From positions 54,626 to 118,625 of the forward strand of contig NZ_JACSZV010000011.1 of assembly GCF_014472415.1 (NCBI RefSeq): a stretch of DNA of 64,000 nucleotides. The letters run 5' to 3'. Below the pieces are notes generated by a model. That model searched no databases, was not told the origin of the DNA, and saw only the letters and a list, made by a program, of their open reading frames with translations. Below, piece after piece: positions 55,571-63,935 of the stretch (position 1 is the stretch's first letter; each line of letters opens with the position of its first letter). This DNA comes from Pseudomonas sp. N40(2020). GTDB lineage: Bacteria; Pseudomonadota; Gammaproteobacteria; Pseudomonadales; Pseudomonadaceae. Position numbers and translations under genes: made by a program.

Positions 55571-56317
55571 TCAATATCCGATATTGCGTAGTGCCCTGAG
55601 CTGAGTCAGGTTGCAGTCCAGTGCACCGGCGCTCATACCGTTATTGTTCAGTACAACGTTGAGTTGGGTCATGTTGTTGACCACGTTGGCACTGCCGAGC
55701 AGGCGGGTGTTTTGTAACAATCCACCTTGGGCGACTTGTTGCAGGGAGCTGCCTTGATTGCCGGACGCCTGAATGGCCATTTGAACGCCACTGCCGGTGG
55801 CCGAAACCGCCACGCTGCCGGCGGCGTTGCTGCCTCCGATGGTTTGTCCGGCCATCAAGGCTTGACCCTGAGCGGGCATGAGCGCCGGTGCCTGTTTGGC
55901 TTCGGAGACATTGATCGCGACGTTGTTGTAAGCCGTGTTGCTGTCGCCGGCGGCGCGCACGCTTTGTGTCACGCCCTGGCTGCTGTCGAGGCCGGCGCCA
56001 CCGGTAATCGTGCCGGTACCCGCCGCGAGGGCATTGCCGTTGCCATGTTCCTTGATTGTCTGGACATAGAATTCTGGTTTGACCGTTGCGGCCTGAAGTT
56101 GCATCGAGGTCGATGCGCCGATCAAATCACCACTGGCGTTGCGCCAGGTACTGCTCATGACAATGCCGAAGCTGATGATCCGCCCCGGCATGACATAACG
56201 ACCGCGTAGCTCGGCGAGCTCCTGGTCCTTGATTTCTATAGGTTTGAATCCTGCATTGGCATAGCCTGACGCACTCGCTGCCAGGCAGGCGGCGACCAGC
56301 CAGTATGAGGTTTTCAT
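55571..56317 (-). CDS. fapE: FapE, minor amyloid-associated protein
   Basis: A 248-aa secreted protein with a signal peptide (ending YANAG). The C-terminal half is rich in Asn, Gln, Gly and Ala, as in the amyloid subunits, and carries CNLTQLRALRNIGY at its end. The known role is a minor component of, or export partner for, Fap fibrils. The ATG at 56317 was chosen because GGGAG lies 8 nt upstream. It lies 44 bp after fapD and 45 bp before fapF. Confidence 0.9.
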   Translation of the reverse strand: MKTSYWLVAACLAASASGYANAGFKPIEIKDQELAELRGRYVMPGRIISFGIVMSSTWRNASGDLIGASTSMQLQAATVKPEFYVQTIKEHGNGNALAAGTGTITGGAGLDSSQGVTQSVRAAGDSNTAYNNVAINVSEAKQAPALMPAQGQALMAGQTIGGSNAAGSVAVSATGSGVQMAIQASGNQGSSLQQVAQGGLLQNTRLLGSANVVNNMTQLNVVLNNNGMSAGALDCNLTQLRALRNIGY

Positions 56318-56361
56318 TTGCTGCTCCCGGGACATCCAGTCCCATTCTTTATAATCGGCGA

Positions 56362-57042
56362 TTAAAAGAAGTCGCTCTGTATGAACCCGAAATCCATCAA
56401 TTCAGCATCTTTGACCGGGTTGAAGCCATCCAGCTTGTTCTTGGCCGTCAGCGGTGTCGGCGGGCTGCGCAAGGCATTGGCCTTGTCGTATCCGGGACCG
56501 ACGATGGCAAAGACAATGCCGTTCCAACCTTTGACAAAGTCACCATGGCTGTAGCGTTTGTGCCCTAGAACCGGGTCTCCGATGTAAACCCAATCCTTGT
56601 CCGCACGCTGCAACACCACGAAATGCTTGTAGCCGCGAATGTCCATCAGTACCACCACCGGAATCGTGATTGCGTCTAGCTTCTCCGATGGAATCTTGTA
56701 GCCCCTGGCGCGCATGCCGATGCTTTCTATGTAGCGCTTCATGTCGAGCATGGAGAAACCCTGAGTACGAACAAGGTCCTGGTCAGCGTGGACCAGCATG
56801 CCTTTGATGATGTGCTCCTCATCGACGTCGAGCCAATAAGCCTGGCGTAACACCGTGGCCAGTGCGGCGGCACCGCAGCTGAAATCGGTTTTCTGTTCGA
56901 CAATGTCGGCAAACTTGCGCTCACGAATGCTTTGCACGTCCTTGTAGACCAACACGCCACCCGGCAGGGCGGCCACTGGCATCTGGGCGGCCTGAGTCAG
57001 GCCGGACAGGCAAAGTAAAGCGAGAAGGGCAGTCTTACGCAT
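56362..57042 (-). CDS. fapD: FapD, C39-type cysteine protease
   Basis: A 226-aa periplasmic protein with a signal peptide (ending LTQAA) and a bacteriocin-processing-type C39 peptidase domain. The catalytic set is visible: Gln50 and Cys56 in EQKTDFSCGAAAL, His140 in GYKHFVVLQ and Asp156 in YIGDPVLG. In the Fap system it is needed for fibril export or processing. It is separated from fapC by a hairpin terminator, so it is probably made at a lower level. Confidence 0.92.
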   Translation of the reverse strand: MRKTALLALLCLSGLTQAAQMPVAALPGGVLVYKDVQSIRERKFADIVEQKTDFSCGAAALATVLRQAYWLDVDEEHIIKGMLVHADQDLVRTQGFSMLDMKRYIESIGMRARGYKIPSEKLDAITIPVVVLMDIRGYKHFVVLQRADKDWVYIGDPVLGHKRYSHGDFVKGWNGIVFAIVGPGYDKANALRSPPTPLTAKNKLDGFNPVKDAELMDFGFIQSDFF

Positions 57043-57069
57043 GATCGATACGCCTTTGCGGACTGAGGA

Positions 57070-57091
57070 AAAGCCCCGTTTCCGGGGCTTT
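57070..57091 (-). terminator. intra-operon terminator/attenuator between fapC and fapD
   Basis: Perfect hairpin AAAGCCCCG-GAAA-CGGGGCTTT followed by TTCC on the minus strand, 15 bp after the fapC stop. It would end most transcripts after fapABC and stabilise their 3' ends. Confidence 0.8.
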
Positions 57092-57105
57092 CGTTTCGAT
57101 CGCGA

Positions 57106-58098
57106 TTACATGCAGGCTTTGCAACCTGCGGCGATGGACAGCGAGTTGCTTTGTTGGTTACCCACACCAGCGGCGTTGTTGTAACCAGCGTTACCGGAGA
57201 AGTTGTTACCAACGTTGGAGACGTTTGCGTTGTTGGTCACAGGGTTTTTCCAGCCGTCTGGGGTCAGCACTTGTTGCGTGGTTACGCCAGCGAGACCGAA
57301 GATGCCCACAGCTTCGAAGGTTGCTTTCTGGTCTTTGCTGCCGCCATAGCCGCCGTTACCGCGGTCGTTGCCGCCATAACCACCATGGCCTTTATCACCT
57401 TCGATGGTAGCCTTGCCAACTGCAGCGAACGCGCCGGCAGCGGCGATGGTGCCAGTGAGGGTTTCTTTTTTGTAGACTTGAGTGCCGTTGTTGGACACCA
57501 CAAGGCCTGTGGAGCTTTGGTTCGCAGCAGCAGCGGCGTTAGCTACACGACCACCCGATACAGCAATAGCCAGGTTGTTTTTCTGTTGGTTGAAGTTGCC
57601 GGCACTGTTGTTCACACCAATGTTGCCGGAACCGCCGTTACCCACGTTGTTGAGGTTGGCGTTGTTGGTTGTCGAGTAGTTGGCAACCGCGTTGTTGTTG
57701 TTGACCTGGGTGGCGCTGGAAACGGCCACGGCAGTGCCGAAGATGAAGCTTTCGTCAGCGGTAGCCAATGCAGCGGCGTTGTCTTGCTGGTTGCCATCAC
57801 CGGCGGTGTTGTTCATGCCGACGTTGCCGTTGGTGCCGTTTGCCGAGTCTCTGACGCTGGCATCATTTTTGGTGCCTTGGTTGCCGACCAGGTTGCCATC
57901 GCTGTTTTGGGTGTCGAGTACGGCAGCCCCGGCGCCAGCGCCGATTTGCAGCAGTTGTTCTAAAGTTGGCCCTTTAGGCCCGTGATTATTGCCGTGCCCA
58001 TTACCATGATCGTCATCACGACCGCCTGCCTGTGCTGCGATTGCCATCACTGCTGCAAGTGCGAAAACCAGTGGTTTGAGAGCCATTGTAGGTTTCAT
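57106..58098 (-). CDS. fapC: FapC, major functional-amyloid subunit
   Basis: A 330-aa secreted fibre subunit: signal peptide (ending AAQAG), a His/Gly/Asp-rich head (DDDHGNGHGNNHGPKG), and three imperfect Asn/Gln-rich repeats of the type 'N..N.GNG..GN.GvN..AG..NQQ.N' (about residues 80-112, 140-175 and 285-318) joined by two linkers of very different length. The longer linker (175-285) has the Gly-rich HGGYGGNDRGNGGYGG stretch. The protein ends in a CKAC (C-x-x-C) motif, a known FapC feature. CGGAG precedes the ATG. Confidence 0.93.
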   Translation of the reverse strand: MKPTMALKPLVFALAAVMAIAAQAGGRDDDHGNGHGNNHGPKGPTLEQLLQIGAGAGAAVLDTQNSDGNLVGNQGTKNDASVRDSANGTNGNVGMNNTAGDGNQQDNAAALATADESFIFGTAVAVSSATQVNNNNAVANYSTTNNANLNNVGNGGSGNIGVNNSAGNFNQQKNNLAIAVSGGRVANAAAAANQSSTGLVVSNNGTQVYKKETLTGTIAAAGAFAAVGKATIEGDKGHGGYGGNDRGNGGYGGSKDQKATFEAVGIFGLAGVTTQQVLTPDGWKNPVTNNANVSNVGNNFSGNAGYNNAAGVGNQQSNSLSIAAGCKACM

Positions 58099-58166
58099 GG
58101 TGTTTCTCCGTGCTTATTAGTTGGTTAAGTGTTGGTACTTTCTAATTGCACTGCTTTTTATTTGGG

Positions 58167-58739
58167 TCAGTCTGCGACCCGGATGCTCAGGGTGTTAGCC
58201 ATACGGTTCCCCACCCCGGCACTCTGGTTCACCTGGATTACCCCTCGGCTGCCGGTGAAGGCCTGATCACTTGTCGTGACCTGGCGACTGCCGATTGAGG
58301 TACCAGTTGCTCCTGAGCTCGGTAACAACGCCACGTTCTGTTGCGAAAGGGCGCTGTCGTCAACGCTCTGCGGGGCAGCACTGATGCTGACGCGCGTCAC
58401 GTTGGCCATCTGGTTGTTGGCCCCGGCGCCCTGGTTCACGCCCAGGATCCCGTTGCCGTTACTGAAAGAGTTGCCGCCAATGGTTGCGCTGGCATTCGTC
58501 GAGGCATTGGCCGGAGTATCGATCCGCTGCCTGACGTTGGTAGTGGCGCTGGCCGAAGTACCAATGGCGATAGCCTTGGTGTTGGTCTGTTGCATCTGGT
58601 CGCCGGCGGCCTGGTTGACGTTGTAATTGCCGCGGTACTGGATGCCGGTGTCCTGAATGTTCGCGTTGTTCACTGAGCCGGGGTCGGCCATTGCGTGGGT
58701 GCAGCCGAGAAGGGCGAGCAGCACAAGGGTGCGATTCAT
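58167..58739 (-). CDS. fapB: FapB, minor amyloid subunit / nucleator
   Basis: A 190-aa secreted protein with a signal peptide (ending AMA) and three imperfect repeats built around 'G...VNQ.AG...QM.NT' (YNVNQAAGDQMQQTN, LGVNQGAGANNQMAN, IQVNQSAGVGNRMAN). In the Fap system it is a fibre component thought to nucleate FapC. Its ATG follows the fapA stop by 1 nt. Confidence 0.93.
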   Translation of the reverse strand: MNRTLVLLALLGCTHAMADPGSVNNANIQDTGIQYRGNYNVNQAAGDQMQQTNTKAIAIGTSASATTNVRQRIDTPANASTNASATIGGNSFSNGNGILGVNQGAGANNQMANVTRVSISAAPQSVDDSALSQQNVALLPSSGATGTSIGSRQVTTSDQAFTGSRGVIQVNQSAGVGNRMANTLSIRVAD

Positions 58740-58740
58740 C

Positions 58741-59190
58741 TTATTGGCCTCCAGCCATGCGGGTCAGCGGAGCAAGGCCGGAGCTCATTGCGCGATTGAC
58801 GGTGTTGGAGATCGAACCGCCAGCGCCGCCGCCGTGACCGCCGTTCATGCCGGGCATGCCGTTGGGGTTGGTGAGGGTGTTCATGCCCGGCATGTTTGCC
58901 GTAGGCGTGGTGATGTTGCCGCGAATCGAAGAGCCGCTGGCGACACTGGCAAAGTCACCGTCGTTGAGTTCGGTGCTGTTCATCGCTTGGTTGATGCGCG
59001 CCGAAGGGTTGGCGTTGACGGTCGTTGGGTAGGGGTCTTTGCCGCCGCTGCGACCAATAGGGATAGGCTGTACATCGCGGTTGAGGACGATAACGCCGTT
59101 GCCTTCGGCCTGAACGTTGAAACTGAGGATTGTGCTGGCTGCTGATCCGATCAGCAGGAGGCAGGTCAAGCTTTTATTGAAGTTCCCCAC
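58741..59190 (-). CDS. fapA: FapA, periplasmic amyloid regulator/chaperone
   Basis: A 149-aa secreted protein with a signal peptide (ending NVQA) and a Gly/Met/Asn-rich C-terminal part (NMPGMNTLTNPNGMPGMNGG). In the known system FapA affects the balance of FapB and FapC in fibrils. The reading starts at GTG 59190, with GAAGGAA 9 nt upstream. First gene of the operon. Confidence 0.88.
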   Translation of the reverse strand: MGNFNKSLTCLLLIGSAASTILSFNVQAEGNGVIVLNRDVQPIPIGRSGGKDPYPTTVNANPSARINQAMNSTELNDGDFASVASGSSIRGNITTPTANMPGMNTLTNPNGMPGMNGGHGGGAGGSISNTVNRAMSSGLAPLTRMAGGQ

Positions 59191-59243
59191 GGCGGCAATT
59201 CCTTCTTCAGTGGGCTGGCCCTAGTCAGCGTTGGGAAGGAAAG

Positions 59244-59259
59244 AGCGAAAGCTGTGCCG
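59244..59259 (-). promoter_or_regulatory. candidate sigma-54 (-24/-12) promoter of fapA
   Basis: Minus-strand CGGCACAGCTTTCGCT holds GGCAC and GC with exactly 10 nt between the invariant GG and GC. Compared with TGGCACG-N4-TTGCA it differs at a few flanking bases only. Transcription would start near 59233, 43 nt before the GTG of fapA. Confidence 0.55.
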
Positions 59260-59322
59260 CTTTTTGATTGTTGCGCAATATCAATGAGTTAAGGCGAAGT
59301 CGGGCATGCCTGATGCGCAAGC

Positions 59323-59485
59323 TGTTTCATTGTTGAAACACGTACAGGATTGCCGACCGGTCTATTGGCTGAGCAATGCTCTGGAACAAGGGTTTGCGGC
59401 GGGGTGTTTCAACGGCGTAACAACCGGTGTGACAAAGCGATGAATGCCGTTGAAACGGGCACTTTGCACTCACGCGAGTGTTTCA
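59323..59485. promoter_or_regulatory. cluster of TGTTTCA/TGAAACA sites upstream of fapA
   Basis: TGTTTCA at 59323-59329, 59405-59411 and 59479-59485, with TGAAACA at 59334-59340 and TGAAACG at 59451-59457. The first pair makes a perfect palindrome TGTTTCA-N4-TGAAACA, and GTTTCAACGGC (59406-59416) pairs perfectly with GCCGTTGAAAC (59446-59456). They lie about 65-240 bp upstream of the -24/-12 promoter, the normal place for enhancer sites. No gene is in this 355-bp gap (59191-59545). Confidence 0.55.
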
Positions 59486-59545
59486 GGAATGGACACTTTT
59501 GCCCCAAAGCAGGGGTAAACAGTGGGGAGGTTGGGCCGAATACCC

Positions 59546-60097
59546 TTACTCGTCCAGCAAAGTCGCCACAGCGGCAAACGCTTGCGTCTGGCGCTCGGAC
59601 CAGTCGCCCTGAATGATCTGGAACGGCTGTCGATGTAGCTCAAGCCAGTCGCGAGTGGCTCGATAGAACCCAAGGCGCTCATCCAGATCCGGCTGGCAGC
59701 GCTGGCCGTCATCGGTCCAGTCGATCTGTTCCGGAGACAGCAAAAGATGCAGATCGTAATGTCGCGACAGCAATTGCGGTTCAAGCCACGTCGGGCAGTC
59801 GCCAAACAGGGTCTGGCTCCAGAGGATGTTGCTCAGCAGGTGGGTGTCGAGAATCAGCAGCGACGGCTTTTGCGCTCGCGCCTGATCTTCCCATTGCAGC
59901 TGGCCGCGGGCGATCTCGGGAATGTCCGCCAGACAGGTGTCACGGGGATTCTGCTCGATGAACCAGCGCACATACTCGTCCACCCGCAGTCCGCCGAACC
60001 GTTGCTGAAGGCCTGCCGCCAGCCAGCTCTTGCCAGTGGATTCGGGGCCGGTCAAAACCACGACCTTCAAGTACGCAACGCCGGATCGGCGCGCCAT
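59546..60097 (-). CDS. NadR-type ATPase / putative ribosylnicotinamide kinase
   Basis: A 183-aa P-loop protein resembling the C-terminal kinase domain of NadR: Walker A GPESTGKS (17-24), then VDEYVRWF and LLILDTHLLSNILW as core motifs. It lacks the nucleotidyltransferase and repressor domains of NadR. With PnuC it forms a nicotinamide riboside uptake and phosphorylation pair. The ATG at 60097 overlaps the end of pnuC by 31 bp; a TTG overlapping the pnuC stop (TTGA) is an alternative start. Confidence 0.85.
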   Translation of the reverse strand: MARRSGVAYLKVVVLTGPESTGKSWLAAGLQQRFGGLRVDEYVRWFIEQNPRDTCLADIPEIARGQLQWEDQARAQKPSLLILDTHLLSNILWSQTLFGDCPTWLEPQLLSRHYDLHLLLSPEQIDWTDDGQRCQPDLDERLGFYRATRDWLELHRQPFQIIQGDWSERQTQAFAAVATLLDE

Positions 60098-60630
60098 TCG
60101 CGCCAGCCCTGAATCGCAATCAGCGTAAACAGTGCATACAGGGCGGCGGTCAGGTAAAGCCCCTTGTAGAGGAACAAGCCGACAAAAATCACATCAAGCA
60201 CAAACCACAGTGCCCAGCATTGCAGGCGTTTTTGTGCCATCCATAACTGCGCGACCAGGCTGAAACCGGTGAGCGCGGCGTCCAGCCACGGTTGCGCGGC
60301 GTCAGTCCAGTGGGCCATGGCCGCCCCGAGCAGGACACTGCCGACAGCGCCAACACTCAGGCCAAGCAACACCGAGCGAGTATCCAGACGCGTCACCTCG
60401 CGCCCGTCATGCATCGTCCCCGCACGCGTCCACTGCCACCAGCCGTAGAGTTGCAAAGCGGCGTAGATTACTTGCAGCAACATGTCCGAATACAGCTTCA
60501 CTTCAAAGAAGATCCAGCTATAGAGCAACACCATGACCAGCCCGATCGGCCAGCACCACGGATTCTGTTTGACCGTCAGCCACACGGCGATCACACCGAG
60601 AGCGGCGGCAAACAGTTCAAGCCCGGACAT
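60067..60630 (-). CDS. pnuC: PnuC nicotinamide riboside transporter
   Basis: A 187-aa membrane protein with about seven TM helices and the Trp-rich motifs of PnuC (KQNPWCWPIGL, YAALQLYGWWQW, ALWFVLDVIFVGLFLYKGLYLTA). It lets nicotinamide riboside cross the inner membrane by facilitated diffusion, trapped by phosphorylation by the coupled kinase. CAAGGA precedes the ATG. No riboswitch is evident in the short upstream gap. Confidence 0.9.
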   Translation of the reverse strand: MSGLELFAAALGVIAVWLTVKQNPWCWPIGLVMVLLYSWIFFEVKLYSDMLLQVIYAALQLYGWWQWTRAGTMHDGREVTRLDTRSVLLGLSVGAVGSVLLGAAMAHWTDAAQPWLDAALTGFSLVAQLWMAQKRLQCWALWFVLDVIFVGLFLYKGLYLTAALYALFTLIAIQGWREWRADPALRT

Positions 60631-60679
60631 GGGGGTTCCTTGGGGGAGTTGAAGACGGGGGCGGATTGTACCGAGAAAA

Positions 60680-60724
60680 CCTGTGGGAGTGAGCCTGCTG
60701 AAAATTTAGCTCGCTCCCATAGGT
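60680..60724. repeat. REP-like palindrome
   Basis: CCTGTGGGAGTGAGCCTGCTG...GCTCGCTCCCATAGG; a GTGGGAG-type hairpin between pnuC and the chemoreceptor gene, close behind the latter's stop codon. Confidence 0.7.
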
Positions 60725-60727
60725 GTG

Positions 60728-62362
60728 TTACACGCGGAACTGGCGCAGGAGGTTGTTTAACTGTTCGCTCAATTGTCCGAGTCGCACGCTGGCGACACTC
60801 GACTGCTCCGCCGCCAGCGCCGTGCTGTGAGACAAACCGGCCGCTTGCGTGACGTTCTGATTGATGTCCTCGACCACATGCGCCTGTTGCAGTGTGGCAC
60901 TGGCAATTGACGCATTCAGGCCATTGAGGTTGCGCAGTGCCTGGCCGATGGCATTCAGGCTTGCACCCGCCAGCCCGGCCTGTTCAATGGTCAATTGCGA
61001 AGCTTTGCTGCTGTCGCCGATCACCTTGACCGCCGCCTCGGAGTGGTTTTGCAGGCGCTCGATCATCGACTGGATTTCCGCCGTCGACTTCTGCGTACGC
61101 TGTGCCAGCAAGCGCACTTCATCCGCGACCACGGCAAACCCTCGGCCCTGTTCGCCAGCCCGTGCTGCTTCAATGGCCGCGTTGAGCGCCAGCAGATTGG
61201 TCTGTTCGGCAATCGAGCGAATCACTTCCAGCACACTGCCGATCTGGGTGCTTTCGGCGGCGAGGGTACGAATCACTTCCACCGCCTGATCAATGGTGCC
61301 GGACAGCTTGTCGATCTGTTGCAGGCTGCCGTCGATGTTGATCTGGCCCTGTTGCGCCTGCGCCTCGGCGTCACGCATTTCAGCGGCCGCATGTTCGGCG
61401 TTTTTCGCCACATCCTGCACGCCGTAGGTCACCTCGTTGATTGCGGTGGCCACCAGTTCCATCTGTTGCGATTGCTGCTGGCTGCGTTGCTGAGCCTGGG
61501 AAGCATCGTTGCCCAGTTCGCTGGACGACTGGCCCAGCGCACTGGCCGACACCTGCAACTCACCAATAACACCGCGCAATTTGGCGGTGAAGGCGTTGAA
61601 GTGATGTGCGAGTTCCGTGACTTCATCCTTGCCGTGGGTATCGAGGCTGCGGGTGAGGTCGCTTTCGCCGCTGGCGATGTTGGCCATGGCGTTCACGGTT
61701 TCCTGCAACGGGCGCACGATGCTGCGCGCGATCATGATGACCAGCAATGCCATGATCAGGGCAATCACCAGGCCGATCACCGTCGCCTTGATCATTTGGC
61801 CCTGAAATTCGGCCTGCACATCATCGACATAAACGCCGGAACCGAGCACCCAGCCCCAAGGCTCGAACAGTTTCACGTAAGAGGTTTTAGCCACCGGCTC
61901 ACTGGCGCCCGGTTTCGGCCACCGGTAATCGACCATGCCGGCGCCTTTGCTCTTGGCGATGGCGACCATTTCGTTAAACACGGCAAAACCATCCGGATCG
62001 CGGATCGCCGAGAGATTCTGGCCTTCAAGCTTGGGATTGGTCGGGTGCATGACCATGACGGGCGTGAGGTCGTTGATCCAGAAATAGTCGCTCTGGTCGT
62101 AACGCAGGCCCCGAATGGCGGTGAGTGCCTGTTTCTGCGCGGCTTCCTTGGTCAGGGTGCCAGCTGTTTCCAGATCGTGGTAGTACGTCAATAAACCACT
62201 GGCGGTCTGCACCACGTGCTGGGTTTTCTGGGCCTTGGCTTGATACAGGTCGTCGTGAATCTGCTTGAGCATCAACACGCCCAAGGTCAGCAACATGACC
62301 ACCGCCACAATCAAGATGAGCCACAAGCGTCGGCTGATCGACACACTGCGCAAGCTGTTCAT
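60728..62362 (-). CDS. methyl-accepting chemotaxis protein with single-Cache sensor
   Basis: A 544-aa chemoreceptor: TM1 (residues 10-32), a periplasmic sCache_2 domain (about 35-185, with [20 protein letters not shown] and [18 protein letters not shown]), TM2 (about 193-215), HAMP, and a signalling domain with tip [20 protein letters not shown]. sCache_2 receptors usually sense small organic acids. The ATG at 62362 is chosen because it starts directly before TM1 and follows GGAGTGA. Confidence 0.92.
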   Translation of the reverse strand: MNSLRSVSISRRLWLILIVAVVMLLTLGVLMLKQIHDDLYQAKAQKTQHVVQTASGLLTYYHDLETAGTLTKEAAQKQALTAIRGLRYDQSDYFWINDLTPVMVMHPTNPKLEGQNLSAIRDPDGFAVFNEMVAIAKSKGAGMVDYRWPKPGASEPVAKTSYVKLFEPWGWVLGSGVYVDDVQAEFQGQMIKATVIGLVIALIMALLVIMIARSIVRPLQETVNAMANIASGESDLTRSLDTHGKDEVTELAHHFNAFTAKLRGVIGELQVSASALGQSSSELGNDASQAQQRSQQQSQQMELVATAINEVTYGVQDVAKNAEHAAAEMRDAEAQAQQGQINIDGSLQQIDKLSGTIDQAVEVIRTLAAESTQIGSVLEVIRSIAEQTNLLALNAAIEAARAGEQGRGFAVVADEVRLLAQRTQKSTAEIQSMIERLQNHSEAAVKVIGDSSKASQLTIEQAGLAGASLNAIGQALRNLNGLNASIASATLQQAHVVEDINQNVTQAAGLSHSTALAAEQSSVASVRLGQLSEQLNNLLRQFRV

Positions 62363-62667
62363 AACGCTGTCACTCCGGATTCTTTTTCTTGTAATAAACG
62401 ACCGCCAGCATCCAACCACGATTCCGTGGGCGGGCATACGCGACCCAAGTCGTATAACGCGGCAGCGCTATTAAGGCTTGTCTGTTAGGATTTCGGCCCC
62501 GCGCGTGAAAACCTGAATCCAAGTTGCTATTTCACGGAATTTTGACTGTTTCGTGTGGATCCTGTGTGCGCGGAATCGGTACAGCAACAACCAGCTACGC
62601 TGATCGCAGTGAACGAAAGAAAAATACTATCGGGGCATGCCGGCGTGCATCGCTCTTTGGGGGATTG
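62363..62667. other. divergent intergenic region, chemoreceptor and uppP
   Basis: 305 bp holding the upstream regions of both genes. A TTGACT at 62542-62547 could be a -35 element for uppP but I see no matching -10. No small gene or structured RNA is evident. Confidence 0.45.
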
Positions 62668-63498
62668 ATGGATCTTTGGATGGCCTTGCAGGCACTGATA
62701 CTAGGCGTTGTAGAAGGGCTGACGGAGTTTTTGCCCATTTCCAGTACCGGACACCAGATCATCGTTGCCGACTTGCTCGACTTCGGCGGCGAACGAGCCA
62801 TGGCGTTCAACATCATCATCCAGCTCGGCGCGATCCTCGCGGTGGTCTGGGAGTTTCGTCGCAAGATTCTCGATGTGGTGGTTGGCTTGCCGACGCAACC
62901 CAGCGCGCGGCGTTTCACCGCCAACCTGCTGATCGCTTTTCTGCCCGCCGTGGTGCTGGGCGTGATCTTTGCCGATCTGATCCACGAGTACCTGTTCAAC
63001 CCGATCACCGTCGCTGCTGCGCTGGTGGTGGGCGGCATCATCATGTTGTGGGCTGAGCAGCGTCAGCATGAGGTGCACGCGGAAACGGTCGATGAGATTC
63101 GCTGGACGGACGCGCTGAAAATCGGTTTCGCCCAGTGCCTGGCGATGATTCCCGGCACGTCGCGTTCCGGCTCGACGATCATTGGCGGCCTGTTGTTCGG
63201 CCTGTCGCGCAAAACAGCCACCGAGTTTTCGTTCTTCCTCGCGATGCCGACCATGGTCGGTGCTGCGGTTTACTCGGGCTACAAGTACCGCGATCTGTTT
63301 GTGCCGGCGGACTTCCCGGTGTTTGCCATCGGGTTCGTCACCGCGTTCATCTTCGCCATGATCGCCGTGCGCGGGTTGCTCAAGTTCATCGGCAGCCACA
63401 GCTATGCGGCATTTGCCTGGTACCGGATCGTGTTCGGCCTGGTCATTCTGGCGACGTGGCAGTTTGGCTGGGTGGACTGGTCGGCGTCCAAACCATGA
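62668..63498 (+). CDS. uppP: undecaprenyl-diphosphatase UppP (BacA)
   Basis: A 276-aa, multi-helix inner-membrane phosphatase with both family motifs: [14 protein letters not shown] (16-29) and PGTSRSGST (162-170). It dephosphorylates undecaprenyl diphosphate to recycle the lipid carrier of cell-wall synthesis and confers bacitracin tolerance. GGGGG lies before the ATG at 62668. Its stop overlaps the start of the next gene (ATGA). Confidence 0.93.
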   Translation: MDLWMALQALILGVVEGLTEFLPISSTGHQIIVADLLDFGGERAMAFNIIIQLGAILAVVWEFRRKILDVVVGLPTQPSARRFTANLLIAFLPAVVLGVIFADLIHEYLFNPITVAAALVVGGIIMLWAEQRQHEVHAETVDEIRWTDALKIGFAQCLAMIPGTSRSGSTIIGGLLFGLSRKTATEFSFFLAMPTMVGAAVYSGYKYRDLFVPADFPVFAIGFVTAFIFAMIAVRGLLKFIGSHSYAAFAWYRIVFGLVILATWQFGWVDWSASKP

Positions 63499-63923
63499 GT
63501 GATTCCCGCGCCCGCCGCCCTAAAGGTCGCCCGTCCGGTGGCAGTATTCAAAACCTCAAGCTGAAGCTGCTGGTGCTGCTGATTGTCTGCGCGCTGCCGG
63601 TGTTCGGATCGCTGTCGATGTGGTTGCGCGGGATCTCGCTGGTCCCGCTGGCGGCGTATGGCGTCGTCAGCGTGCTGGCGTTCTTTATGTATTGGGCCGA
63701 CAAGCGCAAGGCTCGCACCGATGCGTGGCGCACGCCGGAAAACATCCTCCACGCAGTGGAACTGGCCGGGGGGTGGCCGGGCGCACTGGTCGCCCAGCAA
63801 GTGTTCCGGCACAAGACGCGCAAGGTGTCGTTTCAGGTGCTGTTCTGGGTGATCGTCGTGTTGCACCAGGTGTTCTGGATTGATCAGCTGTTTCTCGGTT
63901 CGAACCTGTTATCACTGTACTGA
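63495..63923 (+). CDS. DUF1294 membrane protein
   Basis: A 142-aa protein with a basic N-terminus ([12 protein letters not shown]) and about four hydrophobic segments. [45 protein letters not shown] is the DUF1294 hallmark region (seen at about residues 67-110). Function unknown. Translationally coupled to uppP. A cold-shock domain, often fused in this family, is absent. Confidence 0.87.
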   Translation: MSDSRARRPKGRPSGGSIQNLKLKLLVLLIVCALPVFGSLSMWLRGISLVPLAAYGVVSVLAFFMYWADKRKARTDAWRTPENILHAVELAGGWPGALVAQQVFRHKTRKVSFQVLFWVIVVLHQVFWIDQLFLGSNLLSLY

Positions 63924-63935
63924 CAAAAATCCCCC

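Noticed and set aside
57106..58739. Curli (csg) or other amyloid system
   Set aside because: Repeat type, the C39 protease, the coiled-coil barrel protein and the C-terminal CxxC of FapC identify the Fap system; no CsgG/CsgE/CsgF-type protein is present.
60631..60680. NAD-related riboswitch ahead of pnuC
   Set aside because: The upstream gap is short and I see no conserved aptamer-like helices.
60995..62194. 399-codon plus-strand frame opposite the single-Cache chemoreceptor
   Set aside because: It is the antisense shadow of a clearly real chemoreceptor gene.
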